In this document: piece by piece, positions 22,709 through 30,218 of the stretch
Numbering within the stretch: position 1 is the first letter of the stretch
How the letters are laid out: the number at the start of each line of letters is the position of its first letter
NCBI GenBank assembly: GCA_015060485.1
Contig: SUYI01000036.1
Coordinates: 1-37,078, forward strand
DNA: 37,078 nt
DNA from: Prevotella sp.
GTDB lineage: Bacteria; Bacteroidota; Bacteroidia; Bacteroidales; Bacteroidaceae
Direction: 5' to 3'
The notes under the pieces: model-generated
The model's input: only the letters and a program-made list of their open reading frames with translations
The model's database searches: none
Told to the model about the DNA's origin: nothing
Made by a program: the position numbers and the translations under genes

Positions 22709-25171
22709 ATGAAAGTAATGAAATTCGGCGGAACGTCCGTAGGTTCCGTAAAAAGCATTCTTAGCTTGAAAAAAATTGTGGAGACAGAGGCTCGGACGCA
22801 ACCTGTCGTAGTAGTAGTTAGTGCACTTGACGGCATCACCGACCGCCTGATCGCCACCTCGCAGATGGCCCAGCAGGGCGATGACCACTATCGTGAGGAA
22901 TTCGACGCGATGGTGACGCGCCACCACCAGATGATCGAGGCCATCATTACGGATGATAAAAAGCGCATAGACTTATTCAACAATGTAGATCAGCTCTTCG
23001 ATCAGTTGAAGAGCATCTTCTATGGTGTGTACCTCATTCACGACCTGAGCGAGAAAACGGCTGACACCATCGTCAGCTATGGTGAGCGCCTAAGCTCACA
23101 CATCGTCGCAGCTATGGTGAAGAATGGTGTCCGTATGAACTCACGCGACTTTATCCGCACGTGGGACAAGGAAGGCAAGCATGTCATTGATGCAGATCTG
23201 ACTACCGAGCTGGTCAAGGATGCTTTTAAGGACATGAACGACAAGAACATCTATGTGGTTCCTGGCTTCATAGCTCGCGACCGCGACAGCCACGAGACAA
23301 CCAATCTGGGACGTGGAGGTTCTGACTATACGGCATCTATCATCGCTGCTGTGCTGAATGCCGAAGTGCTGGAAATATGGACGGATGTTGATGGCTTTAT
23401 GACGGCTGACCCTAAGGTTATAAAGTCTGCATATACCATCAACGAGTTGTCGTACGTCGAGGCTATGGAACTTTGCAACTTTGGTGCGAAGGTTATCTAT
23501 CCTCCTACGATCTATCCCGTCTGTGTCAAGAATATACCTATAAAAGTTAAGAATACTTTTAACCCTGAGCACCCAGGTACACTCATTAAGGCTAAAATCG
23601 ATAACGACCAGAAGCCCATCAAGGGTATCTCGAGCATCAAGGGAACCTCACTTATCACGGTGACGGGTCTCTCGATGGTGGGTGTGATTGGTGTAAACCG
23701 TCGTATCTTCACCACCCTGGCCAATAAGGGCATCTCTGTATTCATGGTATCGCAGGCTTCGTCAGAAAACTCTACCTCTATCGGTGTGCGCGACGAGGAT
23801 GCAGAGGCCGCTGCAGAGGTGCTGAACGCCGAGTTTGCGAAAGAGATTGAGACGGGTGCTATGTTCCCCATGCAGGTAGAAAGTGGTTTGGCCACTATTG
23901 CTATCGTAGGTGAGAACATGAAACAGACGCCGGGTATCGCAGGTAAACTGTTTGGTACGCTTGGCCGCTCGGGCATCTCTGTGATTGCCTGTGCCCAGGG
24001 TGCCTCCGAGACGAATATCTCGTTCGTCGTCGATGGCCGTTTCCTGCGCAAGTCGCTGAACGTGCTTCACGACTCGTTCTTCCTGTCGGAATACAAAGTA
24101 CTGAATATCTTTATCTGTGGCATCGGAACTGTGGGCGGTATGCTACTCGAGCAGATTCGCACCCAGCAGCAGTTCCTCATGCAGTCGCGTCGATTGAAAC
24201 TGAACGTGGTAGGTATCTCTGACGTCGACAATTTCGTGCTCGACCGCGACGGCATCGACCTCGACAACTACGAGAAGATACTGCGTGCCGGATTCCCTGC
24301 CAATACTGAGCACATGCGCGACGAGATTGTGAAGATGAATATCTTTAACTCCGTCTTCGTCGACTGTACTGCCAGCAAGCAGATTGCAACCCTATATCAG
24401 ACTTTCCTGGAGCACAACATCAGCGTCGTTGCAGCCAACAAGATTGCCGCTTCGAGCGACTACGACAGTTACCTGAAACTGCGCCAGACGGCTCGCGACC
24501 GCGGCGTATGGTTCCGCTACGAAACCAACGTCGGTGCTGGTCTGCCTATCATTGGTACCATCAACGACCTGTGCAACTCAGGTGATAAGATTCTGAAGAT
24601 TGAGGCCATCCTCTCTGGTACGCTGAACTTCATCTTCAACGAGATTGCTGCCGACGTGCCCTTCTCTGAGACCGTTCGCCGTGCCAAGGAGCAGCGCTAC
24701 TCAGAGCCCGACCCACGCATCGACCTCAGCGGTACGGATGTCATCCGCAAGCTGGTCATCCTGACCCGTGAGGCAGGCTATAAGGTAGAACAGGACGATG
24801 TGGAAAAGCATCTCTTCGTGCCCGACAGCTATTTCGAGGGCAGCATCGAGGACTTCTGGGCCAAACTGCCTGAGCTGGATGCCGACTTCGAGGCCCGCCG
24901 CAAGGTGTTGGAGTCGGAGAACAAGCGCTGGCGCTTTGTGGCCACGATGGAAGCCGACGAGCAGAATCCGTCGTCGTTCAAGACCAGCGTCGCTTTGAAG
25001 GAGGTACCTTATGGCCATCCATTCTACGGTCTCGAAGGTTCCAACAATATCGTGCTGCTTACTACCGAGCGTTATAAGGAATATCCGATGCTGATTCAGG
25101 GCTATGGTGCCGGTGCAGCTGTTACTGCCGCCGGTGTCTTCGCCAATATCATGTCAATCGCTAACATTTAA
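22709..25171 (+). CDS. thrA: Bifunctional aspartokinase / homoserine dehydrogenase
   Basis: 820 residues from ATG 22709 (MKVMKFGGTSVGS). The kinase domain occupies ~1-300. Two ACT domains follow (NRRIFTTLANKGISVFMVSQ near 330, MKQTPGIAGKLFGTLGRSGI near 400) for feedback by an amino acid, probably threonine. The dehydrogenase starts with the NAD(P) motif FICGIGTVGGMLLEQI (~466) and has GAGLPIIGTINDL and YSEPDPRIDLSGTDVIRKL. It does the first and third steps from aspartate to threonine. An in-frame TTG upstream at 22697 is not needed. A terminator separates it from the proposed homoserine kinase gene. Confidence 0.96.
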   Translation: MKVMKFGGTSVGSVKSILSLKKIVETEARTQPVVVVVSALDGITDRLIATSQMAQQGDDHYREEFDAMVTRHHQMIEAIITDDKKRIDLFNNVDQLFDQLKSIFYGVYLIHDLSEKTADTIVSYGERLSSHIVAAMVKNGVRMNSRDFIRTWDKEGKHVIDADLTTELVKDAFKDMNDKNIYVVPGFIARDRDSHETTNLGRGGSDYTASIIAAVLNAEVLEIWTDVDGFMTADPKVIKSAYTINELSYVEAMELCNFGAKVIYPPTIYPVCVKNIPIKVKNTFNPEHPGTLIKAKIDNDQKPIKGISSIKGTSLITVTGLSMVGVIGVNRRIFTTLANKGISVFMVSQASSENSTSIGVRDEDAEAAAEVLNAEFAKEIETGAMFPMQVESGLATIAIVGENMKQTPGIAGKLFGTLGRSGISVIACAQGASETNISFVVDGRFLRKSLNVLHDSFFLSEYKVLNIFICGIGTVGGMLLEQIRTQQQFLMQSRRLKLNVVGISDVDNFVLDRDGIDLDNYEKILRAGFPANTEHMRDEIVKMNIFNSVFVDCTASKQIATLYQTFLEHNISVVAANKIAASSDYDSYLKLRQTARDRGVWFRYETNVGAGLPIIGTINDLCNSGDKILKIEAILSGTLNFIFNEIAADVPFSETVRRAKEQRYSEPDPRIDLSGTDVIRKLVILTREAGYKVEQDDVEKHLFVPDSYFEGSIEDFWAKLPELDADFEARRKVLESENKRWRFVATMEADEQNPSSFKTSVALKEVPYGHPFYGLEGSNNIVLLTTERYKEYPMLIQGYGAGAAVTAAGVFANIMSIANI

Positions 25172-25178
25172 TAATGTG

Positions 25179-25208
25179 CTGGGCGGTTTTTGCCGCCCAG
25201 TATTTTTC
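25179..25208 (+). terminator. Intrinsic terminator after thrA
   Basis: CTGGGCGG (25179-25186) pairs with CCGCCCAG (25193-25200) around a 6-base loop, followed by TATTTTTC. It lies 7 bases after the thrA stop and directly before the next gene of the pathway, so it should reduce rather than abolish downstream transcription. Confidence 0.85.
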
Positions 25209-25211
25209 GTT

Positions 25212-26483
25212 ATGAAACATATAATTATTCTGGGCGACGGAATGGCTGACCTACCTGTGGAGCGTCTCGGTGGGAAAACCTTGCTGCAATATGCCCATAA
25301 GCCCATGATGGACCAGCTGGCCCGTGAAGGCCGCTGCGGACGACTGATCACCGTTCCTGAGGGATTTCCTCCAGGCTCGGAGGTCGCCAACACAGCGATT
25401 CTTGGCTACGACCTGAATAAGGTATACGAAGGACGCGGACCACTGGAGGCCGCTTCCATAGGCTATGAGATGGCAGACGACGACTTTGCCATTCGCTGTA
25501 ACATCATCACGCTTGCCGACGGCAAGATTATCACGCACAACGGCGGCAATCTGGAGACGGACGATGCCCGCGTGCTCATCGACTATCTGAACGAACATCT
25601 GGCTAAGCCCATCAACAAACGTGAGGGCTGTGAGCGCGTCAAGTTCATAACCGGTATTCAGTATCGCCACCTGCTGGTCATCAAAGGTGGCAACAAACAC
25701 ATCGTCTGTGCCCCACCCCACGATCATCCTAACGAAGAGTGGCGCCCATTGTTGGTGAAGCCGGGAACTACTGTGGTCAGCGATTCCATCGCTGACACCT
25801 CTCGTCTCTCTCCCCAGCAGACCGCCGACCTCATCAACGAGCTGATCCTGAAGTCACAGGAGCTGCTGACAGCCCATCCTTACAACAAGGCCAAAGCTGC
25901 CAAATGCGAACGCCAAGCTAACAGCATCTGGCCTTGGAGTGGCGGCTACCGCCCCTCGATGGAAACATTGATGCAGCAGTATCCGCAGGTGAAGAGCGGT
26001 GCCGTCATTTCGGCTGTCGACTTGATACAAGGCATTGGCAAATATGCCGGACTGCGCATCATCAAAGTCCCTGGAGCCACCGGACTTGCCAACACGAACT
26101 ACGAAGGCAAGGCGCAGGCTGCCATCGAGGCCCTTGAGAAGGACGACTTTGTGTTCGTACATGTCGAGGCGAGCGACGAGGCAGGTCACGACGGTGACCT
26201 TGAACTGAAGCTCAAAACCATTGAGTATCTCGACCAGCGTCTCATCGCCCCTATATATAATAAGGTGAATACTTGGGATGAGCCAGTGTGCATCGCTGTG
26301 CTCCCCGACCATCTGACGCCTGTGGAACAGCGCATCCACGTAGGGCAGCCCGTTCCCTTCCTCATCTGGCATCGTGGCATCGAGCCCGACAGCGTTCAGC
26401 AATACGACGAAGTGTCTTGTGTCAACGGTGGCTATGGACTGCTGAAGCTCAACGAATTCATGCAGGCGCTGATGCGGGAATAA
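25212..26483 (+). CDS. ApgM-like phosphoglycerate mutase family protein, proposed homoserine kinase
   Basis: 423 residues from ATG 25212 (MKHIIILGDGMADLP). It belongs to the alkaline-phosphatase-like, cofactor-independent phosphoglycerate mutase family of archaeal type: metal-site residues in GDGMAD, nucleophile region PPGSEVANTAILGYD, VHVEASDEAGHDGD and VLPDHLTP. Family knowledge: this branch lies in Bacteroidota between thrA and thrC and has been proposed to be the missing homoserine kinase, because no ThrB is encoded. Here the order thrA - this gene - thrC holds, although several genes now separate it from thrC. An upstream in-frame ATG at 25104 falls inside thrA and is rejected. Mutase activity cannot be ruled out. 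Confidence 0.85.
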   Translation: MKHIIILGDGMADLPVERLGGKTLLQYAHKPMMDQLAREGRCGRLITVPEGFPPGSEVANTAILGYDLNKVYEGRGPLEAASIGYEMADDDFAIRCNIITLADGKIITHNGGNLETDDARVLIDYLNEHLAKPINKREGCERVKFITGIQYRHLLVIKGGNKHIVCAPPHDHPNEEWRPLLVKPGTTVVSDSIADTSRLSPQQTADLINELILKSQELLTAHPYNKAKAAKCERQANSIWPWSGGYRPSMETLMQQYPQVKSGAVISAVDLIQGIGKYAGLRIIKVPGATGLANTNYEGKAQAAIEALEKDDFVFVHVEASDEAGHDGDLELKLKTIEYLDQRLIAPIYNKVNTWDEPVCIAVLPDHLTPVEQRIHVGQPVPFLIWHRGIEPDSVQQYDEVSCVNGGYGLLKLNEFMQALMRE

Positions 26484-26485
26484 CG

Positions 26486-27067
26486 ATGGAACAACGATTC
26501 AGCAATGAGAGTATCGACCTCGTGACGCTGCGAGAATTCTGCGAGCAGGAGGGCGAGGCAGTCATGTACCGCAAGGGCGACCAGCTGGAGCGCGAGGGCG
26601 ACCCTGCGCGCTGGCTGGCTTATGTCACCGAGGGTTGCTTCAAGTACGTAACGCACGGCCTCAGCGACGACAAGGAACACATCACGTGGTTTTCGTTCGA
26701 GGGCGAGTTCGTGGTTGATTATCCCGCGTACCTCTATGCACATCCTGCACGGACCTCCATCGTGGCGATGATGCCCAGCCGCGTGCTCAGGGTTACAGGT
26801 GAACAGATGAAGCAGTATTTCAGTCAAAACATCGAGACGATGGAATTTCGTGCAGTTATTGCCGAGCATATCCTCAACCAGTTCCATTCGCGCTATCTCG
26901 ACCTCCATCGCGCCACGCCCCGCGAGCGCTACGACTTGCTGATGCAGCGCTGCCCGGGCATTGTGGAGCACCTCGACTTGCAGGACATCGCCTCGTTCCT
27001 CAACGTCCATCCCAACACCATCAGCAAGATTCGCCGCGACATCACATTCGAAGGCAGAAAACAGTAA
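26486..27067 (+). CDS. Crp/Fnr family transcriptional regulator
   Basis: 193 residues from ATG 26486, two bases after the preceding stop. Residues ~20-110 form a cyclic-nucleotide-binding-like beta barrel (YRKGDQLEREGDPARWLAYV, ITWFSFEGEFVVDYP). It lacks the full cAMP phosphate-binding cassette, so another signal or none is likely. A long helix and a C-terminal helix-turn-helix (LQDIASFLNVHPNTISKIRR, ~165-185) follow. Such small Crp-like proteins are common in Bacteroidota. Targets are unknown. Downstream are two hairpins (27082-27139). Confidence 0.85.
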   Translation: MEQRFSNESIDLVTLREFCEQEGEAVMYRKGDQLEREGDPARWLAYVTEGCFKYVTHGLSDDKEHITWFSFEGEFVVDYPAYLYAHPARTSIVAMMPSRVLRVTGEQMKQYFSQNIETMEFRAVIAEHILNQFHSRYLDLHRATPRERYDLLMQRCPGIVEHLDLQDIASFLNVHPNTISKIRRDITFEGRKQ

Positions 27068-27081
27068 AAAACAGCAAAAAC

Positions 27082-27139
27082 TCTCAACCTAAGTTGAGAC
27101 TTTCACCCTCGGCACCAGATTTTCGGGCTTGCCGAGGGT
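27082..27139 (+). terminator. Double hairpin after the Crp/Fnr gene
   Basis: TCTCAAC/GTTGAGA (27082-27088, 27093-27099) and a 10-bp stem with ACCCTCGGCA (27105-27114, 27130-27139) lie in series, then TTATTTGTG. Termination is likely, though the T run is interrupted. Confidence 0.6.
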
Positions 27140-27193
27140 TTATTTGTGTGACTTTTTGTAACTTCGCGGTCAGAATTCGTAAAAAAAAATATA

Positions 27194-27715
27194 ATGAAGA
27201 TAGAATTAAGGCGATGGACTATGAGTGACAGCAAAGAACTTACTGCCTTGTGTAATGCAGTTGACAGGAGTTTTCTTTCTGACCGTCTGCCCTATCCTTA
27301 TACAGAAGAGGATGCAAAAGTATGGCTGAATATGGTTGCCCAGAATGATTCTGTCTCAGGAATCTATCGGGCAATCGTAATGGACGGACAACCTATTGGC
27401 AGCATTTCTGTCGAACAGAAAGAAGATGTTTATCGGATTGATGGTGAAATCGGCTTTATGCTTCACGGCGATTATTGCAACAAGGGAATCATGACGGAGG
27501 CGGTTAGGAGAATGTGTACAATTGCGTTCCGCGACTTGCCGATTGAACGGATAACTGCCAACATCTTCCAGCCTAATACCACTTCGATGCAGGTCTTACG
27601 TAAGAATGGCTTTGTCCACGAGGCTACCTTGCGAAATGCTGTCATTAAGAACGGCGAAATATACAACCTCTGTATTTTCGGATTGACAAAAGACTATAAT
27701 AATATATCGAAATGA
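27194..27715 (+). CDS. GNAT family N-acetyltransferase (RimJ/RimL type)
   Basis: 173 residues. It begins MKIELRRWTMSDSKELTAL as ribosomal-protein-type acetyltransferases do. The acetyl-CoA pyrophosphate loop is near residue 95 (HGDYCNKGIMTEAVRRM), followed by ERITANIFQPNTTSMQVLRKNGF. It would acetylate an amine of a small molecule or protein N-terminus; the acceptor is unknown. AT content is higher than in the preceding genes. Its stop overlaps the next small gene by 4 bases. Confidence 0.88.
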   Translation: MKIELRRWTMSDSKELTALCNAVDRSFLSDRLPYPYTEEDAKVWLNMVAQNDSVSGIYRAIVMDGQPIGSISVEQKEDVYRIDGEIGFMLHGDYCNKGIMTEAVRRMCTIAFRDLPIERITANIFQPNTTSMQVLRKNGFVHEATLRNAVIKNGEIYNLCIFGLTKDYNNISK

Positions 27716-28077
27716 ACAAGCAAACCATCATCACCGCACTGCTCGCCCTCGCTGCATTGACGGGGCAAGGACAGACAAAGGTCACAGGCCACGGCGTCAA
27801 TGAGCGTGGCGACGGCGTGGACAGTACAACGGTCAAGCAAGACAGCGTAGCCATTAGAACTAACTCTTTATGCCAGCGGAATGTTATGTGCAATCACGAT
27901 ACAATTAGAAAAGACAGTTGCCAACAGCAGCATAGACTATCTTTTGTCCGCAAAGAGCAAAGACCAGCATGGAGTATTAGTCCTAATGCTGTAAAAATGC
28001 AGAAGTTCGATCCATACAGAAAGAAATTTACCGATATGCGGATAATGGAAACTATTGGCTCGCACATAAGCAGATAA
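27712..28077 (+). CDS. Small secreted hypothetical protein, 121 aa
   Basis: It starts with a signal peptide (MNKQTIITALLALAALTGQG) and then has no recognisable fold: about 100 residues rich in Ser, Thr, Gln, Lys and Arg with three Cys. The first ~45 codons resemble the N-terminus of larger Prevotella secreted proteins, and the rest looks unrelated and more AT-rich. This may be a truncated gene whose frame runs into downstream sequence. It overlaps the GNAT stop by 4 bases (ATGA). Real expression is uncertain. Confidence 0.45.
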   Translation: MNKQTIITALLALAALTGQGQTKVTGHGVNERGDGVDSTTVKQDSVAIRTNSLCQRNVMCNHDTIRKDSCQQQHRLSFVRKEQRPAWSISPNAVKMQKFDPYRKKFTDMRIMETIGSHISR

Positions 28078-28114
28078 GCTAAATCCCAATTTTGTCTCAC
28101 TTAATACTGTTATT

Positions 28115-28777
28115 ATGACATATTCTAAAAAAGAATGTATTTTCAAGATGACACGAGTCTTTCTTGCTTCCTTTATCTTGATGGGCGTTTTCCTGTTGCC
28201 CTACTTCGCCTATATTTTCGGGCGGTACATCCCATTCAGTCGTACAACATTGGATATAGGAAACCTTCTGTGGCCGTTAGCAATTTTTGCCGTCCTTCTT
28301 TACGAAGACAAGAAAAGGAAGTTGGGAATATGGCGTAATCCGAGCCTTGGAATGAATCTGAAAACGGCTATTCTATCCCTGGCATTGGGAGTCCTCTGGC
28401 AGCTCATTACACTTCTGCTGACCTCCTTGTTTGATGCGCCCAATACAGACTCTCGGGAGCCCTACACTCTGGCGACCCTCATCCTGCATATATTCTCCTT
28501 CGCCATCATCGGCCCCATTGCAGAGGAACTGTTTTTACGGAAATGGTACATATCCATGATGGAAAGAGCCTCTTTCAGCAAGATAGCAATTGTCGTTTCC
28601 AATGCACTCGTCTTTTACGCGGCGCATGTGGGTACAGGCGTTTGGAGATTAGACACACTGATTATGGCGGTCATTCTTTGCCTGATGTACATGAGAACCA
28701 GAGATGTACGCTATTGTATTATTACACATGTCACATGTAATCTTCTGGGAATCTTCTCTGCTTATTATTTCGTATAA
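28115..28777 (+). CDS. CPBP family intramembrane metalloprotease
   Basis: 220 residues with about six membrane segments. The CAAX protease/bacteriocin-processing motifs are in place: GPIAEELFLRKWY (EE-x3-R, ~140), FYAAHVG (~170) and a final ITHVTCNLLG (H-x3-N, ~205), forming the metal site within the membrane. The family cleaves prenylated proteins in eukaryotes; in bacteria it serves in peptide maturation, immunity or unknown roles. It follows the small secreted protein by 37 bases, so that protein is a conceivable partner, but nothing shows this directly. Confidence 0.88.
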   Translation: MTYSKKECIFKMTRVFLASFILMGVFLLPYFAYIFGRYIPFSRTTLDIGNLLWPLAIFAVLLYEDKKRKLGIWRNPSLGMNLKTAILSLALGVLWQLITLLLTSLFDAPNTDSREPYTLATLILHIFSFAIIGPIAEELFLRKWYISMMERASFSKIAIVVSNALVFYAAHVGTGVWRLDTLIMAVILCLMYMRTRDVRYCIITHVTCNLLGIFSAYYFV

Positions 28778-29209
28778 AACAATCTTCTTGCGCTTTGGAA
28801 GTTTTCTCTATGAGAATCAATAATAGGCAGAAAGACGACACCTTTGCCCACATCCCTTATCGCTTTGAGCAACTGAGCAACATCTGGCCAGAGTGAGAAT
28901 AGAAATCCTCCATCAATATCGAACAATGAACAAAGAACAATGAACAAGCAACCCTTCATCCCCACACGTTCTTGGACGAGCCAAGCGTCTCCTTCGTCGC
29001 CGAGCGGTTTCTATGATGTGTCCTTCCCGCTCGCCTGTTCGCGACGGGTGGCGGGGAGGTTTTCTTAGAAGCAGCGAATAAGCAACAGGAAGTTTAACCC
29101 TCAAAAAAGAAAGGACGGTGTAACGGCACAGAGAGAAAGACACAGGGTTATTGTGAAATAAGCGGGGCGGTCAAAAGGCCAAAGCGGTCTCGTCGGAAGC
29201 ATGAATGTT
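28778..29209. other. Gap without a supported gene, degenerate repeats
   Basis: No convincing gene is seen. A 14-bp direct repeat (GAACAATGAACAAA/G) lies at 28921-28948. A 42-codon frame at 28940-29068 starts MNKQPFIPTRSW and has no family resemblance. A stretch at 29128-29152 is rich in ACAGAG-like words. It looks like eroded sequence between two accessory genes. Confidence 0.5.
28921..28948. repeat. 14-bp tandem repeat
   Basis: GAACAATGAACAAA (28921-28934) is followed by GAACAATGAACAAG (28935-28948). It is intergenic and one of the scattered short tandem repeats of this window. Confidence 0.85.
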
Positions 29210-29275
29210 TGTGAGGTACCTGCAAAAAGATTGTGAGGTGCCGGATAAAAGGTAGTGAGGCCGTTTGGAAAGTTA
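29210..29275. repeat. 22-bp imperfect tandem repeat
   Basis: GTGAGG recurs at 29211, 29233 and 29255, a 22-base period, with related flanks (GTGAGGTACCTGCAAAAAGA; GTGAGGTGCCGGATAAAAGG). Three degenerate copies directly precede the 21-bp array. Confidence 0.65.
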
Positions 29276-29358
29276 AATCTGCGGCAATGATTGTTAAATC
29301 AATGACATTGATTAATAAATCTAAGGCATTGATTGATAAATCCAAGGCAATGATTAGG
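29275..29358. repeat. 21-bp tandem repeat array, four copies
   Basis: Four imperfect 21-bp units (29275-29295, 29296-29316, 29317-29337, 29338-29358), each starting AAATC and ending in GATT- plus two or three bases. It lies ~80 bases upstream of the promoter of the HU-HIG/winged-helix gene and may be a binding array for a DNA-bending protein. Because 21 is divisible by three, open frames on both strands read as heptad repeats; I do not call them genes. Confidence 0.8.
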
Positions 29359-29439
29359 ATTTTTCGGATATTGTTGTTACCTTTGACTTCGTCGAAGGTA
29401 TTTTCGTTCGACAATATAGAAACAAAAAGGTCTTTTTAT

Positions 29440-29470
29440 TTTGTATTGTTCTCACTTTTTCGTACCTTTG
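29440..29470 (+). promoter_or_regulatory. Promoter of the HU-HIG/winged-helix gene
   Basis: TTTG (29440-29443), a 19-base spacer, then TACCTTTG (29463-29470), perfect consensus. The predicted start is near 29477, 15 bases before the ATG. Confidence 0.8.
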
Positions 29471-29491
29471 TAGTCTAAAACCACTGATATT

Positions 29492-30118
29492 ATGTATGCA
29501 AAGTATATTAAAAAGGAAATTCCGGACCTGAACGGAACCGGGCGGACGCAGGCTTACTACAAGATGGAACTGACGCCCAAGAGTTTTGAGGAATTCGTAA
29601 GCCAGTGTGCCCGCGAGGGACACACGGAGGAGAGCAGCATTCTTGGCGTGCTGTCGCTGGTGAGTGAGAAATTGGCGCTGTGCATGGCTGAGGGATACTC
29701 GGTGAAACTGGACGGCATCGGCACCTTCTATGCGAAACTCGGCGTGAGGGACGACAAGTTGCAGGACGCCTTTGAAGAGGGCGAAAGCAGGCGCAATGCC
29801 CACAGCATCAGGGTGACGGGCGTGGCGTACAGGGCCGACAACGACCTTATCAGGGCGACGAGTCGTAAATGTACGCTGGAGAGGGGCGGTGTCAGCCGGA
29901 TACGCAAGTCGAAGCTGACTCCAGCAGAGCGTGCCCAGAAAGCCCGCGATTTTCTGGAGAAGAATATGTTTATGCGCGTTCCCGACTACGTACGGCTGAC
30001 GGGCCTCTCGCGGACGACGGCATCCATGGAACTGCGTCGTCTGGCTCTCGACCCCACGTCGGGCATATCCAGCAAAGGCACTCGCAGCCAGAAGTTCTAC
30101 GTGCTGCGGAAGGCATAG
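29492..30118 (+). CDS. HU-HIG family DNA-binding protein with winged-helix tail
   Basis: 208 residues. Residues ~1-125 match the HU-HIG fold (KKEIPDLNGTGRTQAYYKME, VSEKLALCMAEGYSVKLDGI, GTFYAKLG), the IHF/HU-like DNA-binding dimer. A basic linker (RIRKSKLTPAERAQKARDFL) leads to a C-terminal winged-helix-like domain (~150-208: MRVPDYVRLTGLSRTTASME, RSQKFYVLRKA). HU plus winged helix is a recognised arrangement of this clade. It differs from the Ig-tailed relative at the window start. It stands alone between a repeat array and thrC. It may organise DNA or regulate transcription; the target is unknown. Confidence 0.85.
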   Translation: MYAKYIKKEIPDLNGTGRTQAYYKMELTPKSFEEFVSQCAREGHTEESSILGVLSLVSEKLALCMAEGYSVKLDGIGTFYAKLGVRDDKLQDAFEEGESRRNAHSIRVTGVAYRADNDLIRATSRKCTLERGGVSRIRKSKLTPAERAQKARDFLEKNMFMRVPDYVRLTGLSRTTASMELRRLALDPTSGISSKGTRSQKFYVLRKA

Positions 30119-30161
30119 GCAACGGTTTTTCGCTCGGAAATGAAAATAAACAAGGATTTAT

Positions 30162-30192
30162 TTTGCATTTCGCTCGCTTTTTCGTACCTTCG
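30162..30192 (+). promoter_or_regulatory. Promoter of thrC
   Basis: TTTG (30162-30165), a 19-base spacer, then TACCTTCG (30185-30192), one mismatch in the -7 element. The predicted start is near 30199. Confidence 0.7.
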
Positions 30193-30218
30193 CGACAAAA
30201 TTTTAAATAAAGCGCAAA

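Noticed and set aside
25104..25211. Upstream start of the phosphoglycerate-mutase-like gene
   Set aside because: It would lie inside thrA and before the terminator; the family N-terminus begins at 25212.
26288..26485. Longer N-terminus of the Crp/Fnr gene
   Set aside because: It overlaps the preceding gene in another frame; the ATG at 26486 fits the family length.
28940..29068. 42-codon plus-strand frame starting MNKQPFIPTRSW
   Set aside because: Begins in a tandem repeat, has no known features and no promoter; kept only as part of the gap description.
28913..29143. Basic 76-aa minus-strand frame
   Set aside because: Arg-rich low-complexity translation of a GC-rich gap; no start context or homology recognised.
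29210..29358. Possible CRISPR array
   Set aside because: Units are contiguous with no unique spacers, so it is a tandem repeat.
29148..29414. Minus-strand 88-aa frame with heptad repeats (and a plus-strand counterpart)
   Set aside because: The heptads arise from a 21-bp DNA repeat that leaves both strands open; no promoter or family support.
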